Below are positions 62,448 to 64,000 of a stretch of 64,000 nucleotides of DNA, piece after piece. The stretch's first letter is position 1; each line of letters opens with the position of its first letter. The stretch lies in NCBI RefSeq assembly GCF_003184185.1, contig NZ_QHJG01000005.1:111273-175272 (forward strand). Reading direction: 5' to 3'. The notes under the pieces are model-generated. The model had not been told where the DNA came from, did no database searches, and saw only the letters and a list, made by a program, of their open reading frames with translations. Source of the DNA: Legionella qingyii (GTDB lineage: Bacteria; Pseudomonadota; Gammaproteobacteria; Legionellales; Legionellaceae). Both the position numbers and the translations under genes were made by a program.

Positions 62448-63425
62448 TTAAATTCTTGCCAGAAGTTCTGCTTTTGTTTTTTCATCAACAAAAGCAGATT
62501 CTATGGCCATACGTGTGATTGCATTCATTATTTCATCACTGTAGCTGTATGATTTTTGTACTCGTTGATATTCCTGCCCCAAGGTCGTATTCATAAAAGG
62601 AGGATCATCAGAGTTGATACTAATTTTAATCCCTTCGTCATAAAATCTAGGCAAAGGATGTTCATTCATATCTTTAAACAAACCCAAAAAGATGTTACTT
62701 GTAGGACAAATTTCCAAAGTAATATTTCTATCTTTTACCATAGCAATGGTATCTGGTGAATAAATCGAATTAACCCCATGTCCTATACGTTGGATTGGCA
62801 GATGTTCCATCGCCTCGACCATACCGCTTGCAGGAGCAAATTCCCCTGCATGTACTGTGCATTGTAAACCTGCATCAGCAGCAATACTGTATGCTCTGCT
62901 GAATAATTTAGGAGGAAATTTTGCTTCATCACCGCCTAAACCAAAACCTGTGACGCAAGGAAACCTATCTTTATGAGTTTGTTGCGCAACATGCTCAACA
63001 GCTTCTACACCAAAATGGCGAACGGCAGTAATTAAAATGCGTCCTACTATATTGAACTGCTCTTTAGCATCGTCAATTGCTTGTTGAATTGCTGCCAGAT
63101 GTTCTGCGGAAGGGATTTTACTCGAGAGCTCTGCATGATCTGGTGAATACATCATTTCAACATAAATAGCATCTTCTTGAGCGCGGGCACGTAAATAGTC
63201 GAAGGTGATATCATAATAATCCCGAGGATGCCGAATCACCGATGCAAGCGTATCATAAACTTTTAAAAAATCGAGAAAGTCTTTGGATACATAACTTTTT
63301 CCATCAGATGCAACGAGGCCTTCAGGGAGTACTAGTTTATTACGTGTAGCCAACTTTGCAGCTAATCCAGGAGTGATGGTACCTTCCAAATGGACATGTA
63401 ACTCCGCTTTTTTTAAACTCATCAT
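62448..63425 (-). CDS. add: Adenosine deaminase
   Basis: Adenosine deaminase converts adenosine to inosine, or an adenine-deaminase-type relative does so with adenine. The 325-residue TIM-barrel enzyme has the zinc site HVH in AELHVHLEG (residues 7-15), the HAGE motif with the catalytic Glu, IGHGVN with the catalytic His, and NSDDPPF with the zinc-binding Asp. AGGAGCAC precedes ATGATG, so the start is either of two adjacent codons. The substrate could be adenosine or a modified nucleoside. Confidence 0.85.
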   Translation of the reverse strand: MMSLKKAELHVHLEGTITPGLAAKLATRNKLVLPEGLVASDGKSYVSKDFLDFLKVYDTLASVIRHPRDYYDITFDYLRARAQEDAIYVEMMYSPDHAELSSKIPSAEHLAAIQQAIDDAKEQFNIVGRILITAVRHFGVEAVEHVAQQTHKDRFPCVTGFGLGGDEAKFPPKLFSRAYSIAADAGLQCTVHAGEFAPASGMVEAMEHLPIQRIGHGVNSIYSPDTIAMVKDRNITLEICPTSNIFLGLFKDMNEHPLPRFYDEGIKISINSDDPPFMNTTLGQEYQRVQKSYSYSDEIMNAITRMAIESAFVDEKTKAELLARI

Positions 63426-63518
63426 GTGCTCCTAATTTCTTTAAAAGTTAGAGTAATGGTAACTTAGATGAAAAAGCTATAAAATACCCACTTTAAATTA
63501 TAGTTATTTGGATTGGTT

Positions 63519-63704
63519 ATGAACTCAGATGATATAGATAAAGCTTATGTAAGTCCTTATGATAAATTTTTATTTGAATTTGATGCAACTCATAATAAAT
63601 CTGCATCGCAAATAAAAGAAATTAACAAGCACAAGCGTATTTCTATGATGCGTGATAATAAAGATTACGGAAATGAAAAGGGTGAAATCTGGGAAGAATT
63701 TTAA
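63519..63704 (+). CDS. Small CBU_0585-family-like protein
   Basis: A 61-residue charged soluble protein. The pattern DKAYVSPYDKFLFEFDATH followed by SASQIKEINKHKRI matches my recollection of a small conserved family in Coxiella and Legionella named after CBU_0585, of unknown function. ATG 63519 is preferred over the TTG at 63513, though neither has a strong ribosome site. It is divergent from add. Confidence 0.65.
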   Translation: MNSDDIDKAYVSPYDKFLFEFDATHNKSASQIKEINKHKRISMMRDNKDYGNEKGEIWEEF

Positions 63705-64000
63705 TCTTCACATAGCCTCAGTGAAAGCAATCCGAGCTTTGCATCAGATTGTTTTTACGCTTCATATTACCAATATATAGCACAGTAGTCTCCTTTTGAT
63801 AGTCATCATCCCCAGGAGTTTACGACGAAGTAGATCCCTTATTGCGCATCAAGAGGATTCATCCTTGTAAATGCTCAATAGTGTCAACTTAAGGAAATGA
63901 GTCATCGTAGCTTGGGTGAAGGCGCAAGCCATCCAGAGACCAGGGCGATTTCATCAAAGTTTAAAAACCAATCACTTTTCTTAAGTATTGAGTAGAAAGA
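63705..64000. other. Terminal non-coding region with a repeat half-site
   Basis: No gene is supported in the last 296 bases. GTAGCTTGGGTGAAG at 63907-63921 is a copy of the 58354 repeat without an obvious right arm. The remainder is mixed AT-rich sequence running to the window edge. Confidence 0.45.

Noticed and set aside
1..64000. Search for tRNA, rRNA, complete IS elements, phage integration sites and toxin-antitoxin pairs
   Set aside because: None was recognised by eye. No transposase, integrase or cloverleaf-like sequence was found, though a covariance-model scan was not possible.

Overview
The window is a stretch of a low-GC Legionella chromosome. The decisive evidence is a near-complete dot/icm region I (icmT, icmS, an icmR-position gene, icmQ, P, O, N, M, L, K, E, G, C, D, J, B) encoding most of the type IVB secretion system. 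It lies beside the Legionella-type Entner-Doudoroff/glucoamylase cluster (glk, eda, sugar transporter, gamA). The species is probably not L. pneumophila. The icmR-position protein is not recognisably IcmR, icmB is not followed by tphA-icmF, and the smc-zipA-dcw block lies close to the icm region. No database search was possible, so species and orthology statements rest on remembered families.

Layout. 1-4296: sugar catabolism (3' part of glk, eda, MFS sugar porter, secreted glucoamylase on the minus strand). 4297-10083: minus-strand RND efflux pump, its adaptor, hemH, and a cold-shock gene. 10336-28381: a small unknown gene, then the icm genes, broken by several promoters and terminators into icmTS, FIR, icmQ, icmPO, icmNMLKEGCD and icmJB units. 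28667-29629: an exported LURP-one/tubby-like protein. 29871-32515: an OmpR/EnvZ-type two-component pair divergent from a Spy/CpxP-like periplasmic gene, with a perfect palindrome between them. 32553-36772: cupin-like secreted protein, oxyR divergent from ahpC-ahpD, a PspC protein and a DAACS symporter. 37029-39900: two probable Dot/Icm effectors, one with a C-terminal PPPY motif and one histone-deacetylase-like. 39948-40625: HAD acid phosphatase. 40939-58349: smc, zipA, murF, mraY, murD, ftsW, murC, murB, ddl, ftsQ, ftsA, ftsZ, lpxC (murG is missing from its usual place). 58495-63704: M13 peptidase, a 26-codon CCG peptide gene translationally coupled to a WH-motif protein, a DciA-like gene, a bacterial PH-domain membrane protein, adenosine deaminase and a CBU_0585-like small protein.

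How the parts relate. DotH (IcmK), DotG (IcmE) and DotF (IcmG), with the inner-membrane proteins IcmL, M, C, D and T, build the envelope-spanning channel. IcmO/DotL, IcmP/DotM and IcmJ/DotN form the coupling complex to which IcmS-type chaperones deliver effectors, and IcmB/DotO is the cytoplasmic ATPase. The FIR protein is expected to chaperone IcmQ. The genes at 37029 and 38614 may encode cargo of this machine. The most interesting less-explained items are the micro-operon at 60670-61160, the HDAC-like protein with an altered metal-site residue, the PPPY protein and the hypervariable FIR gene.
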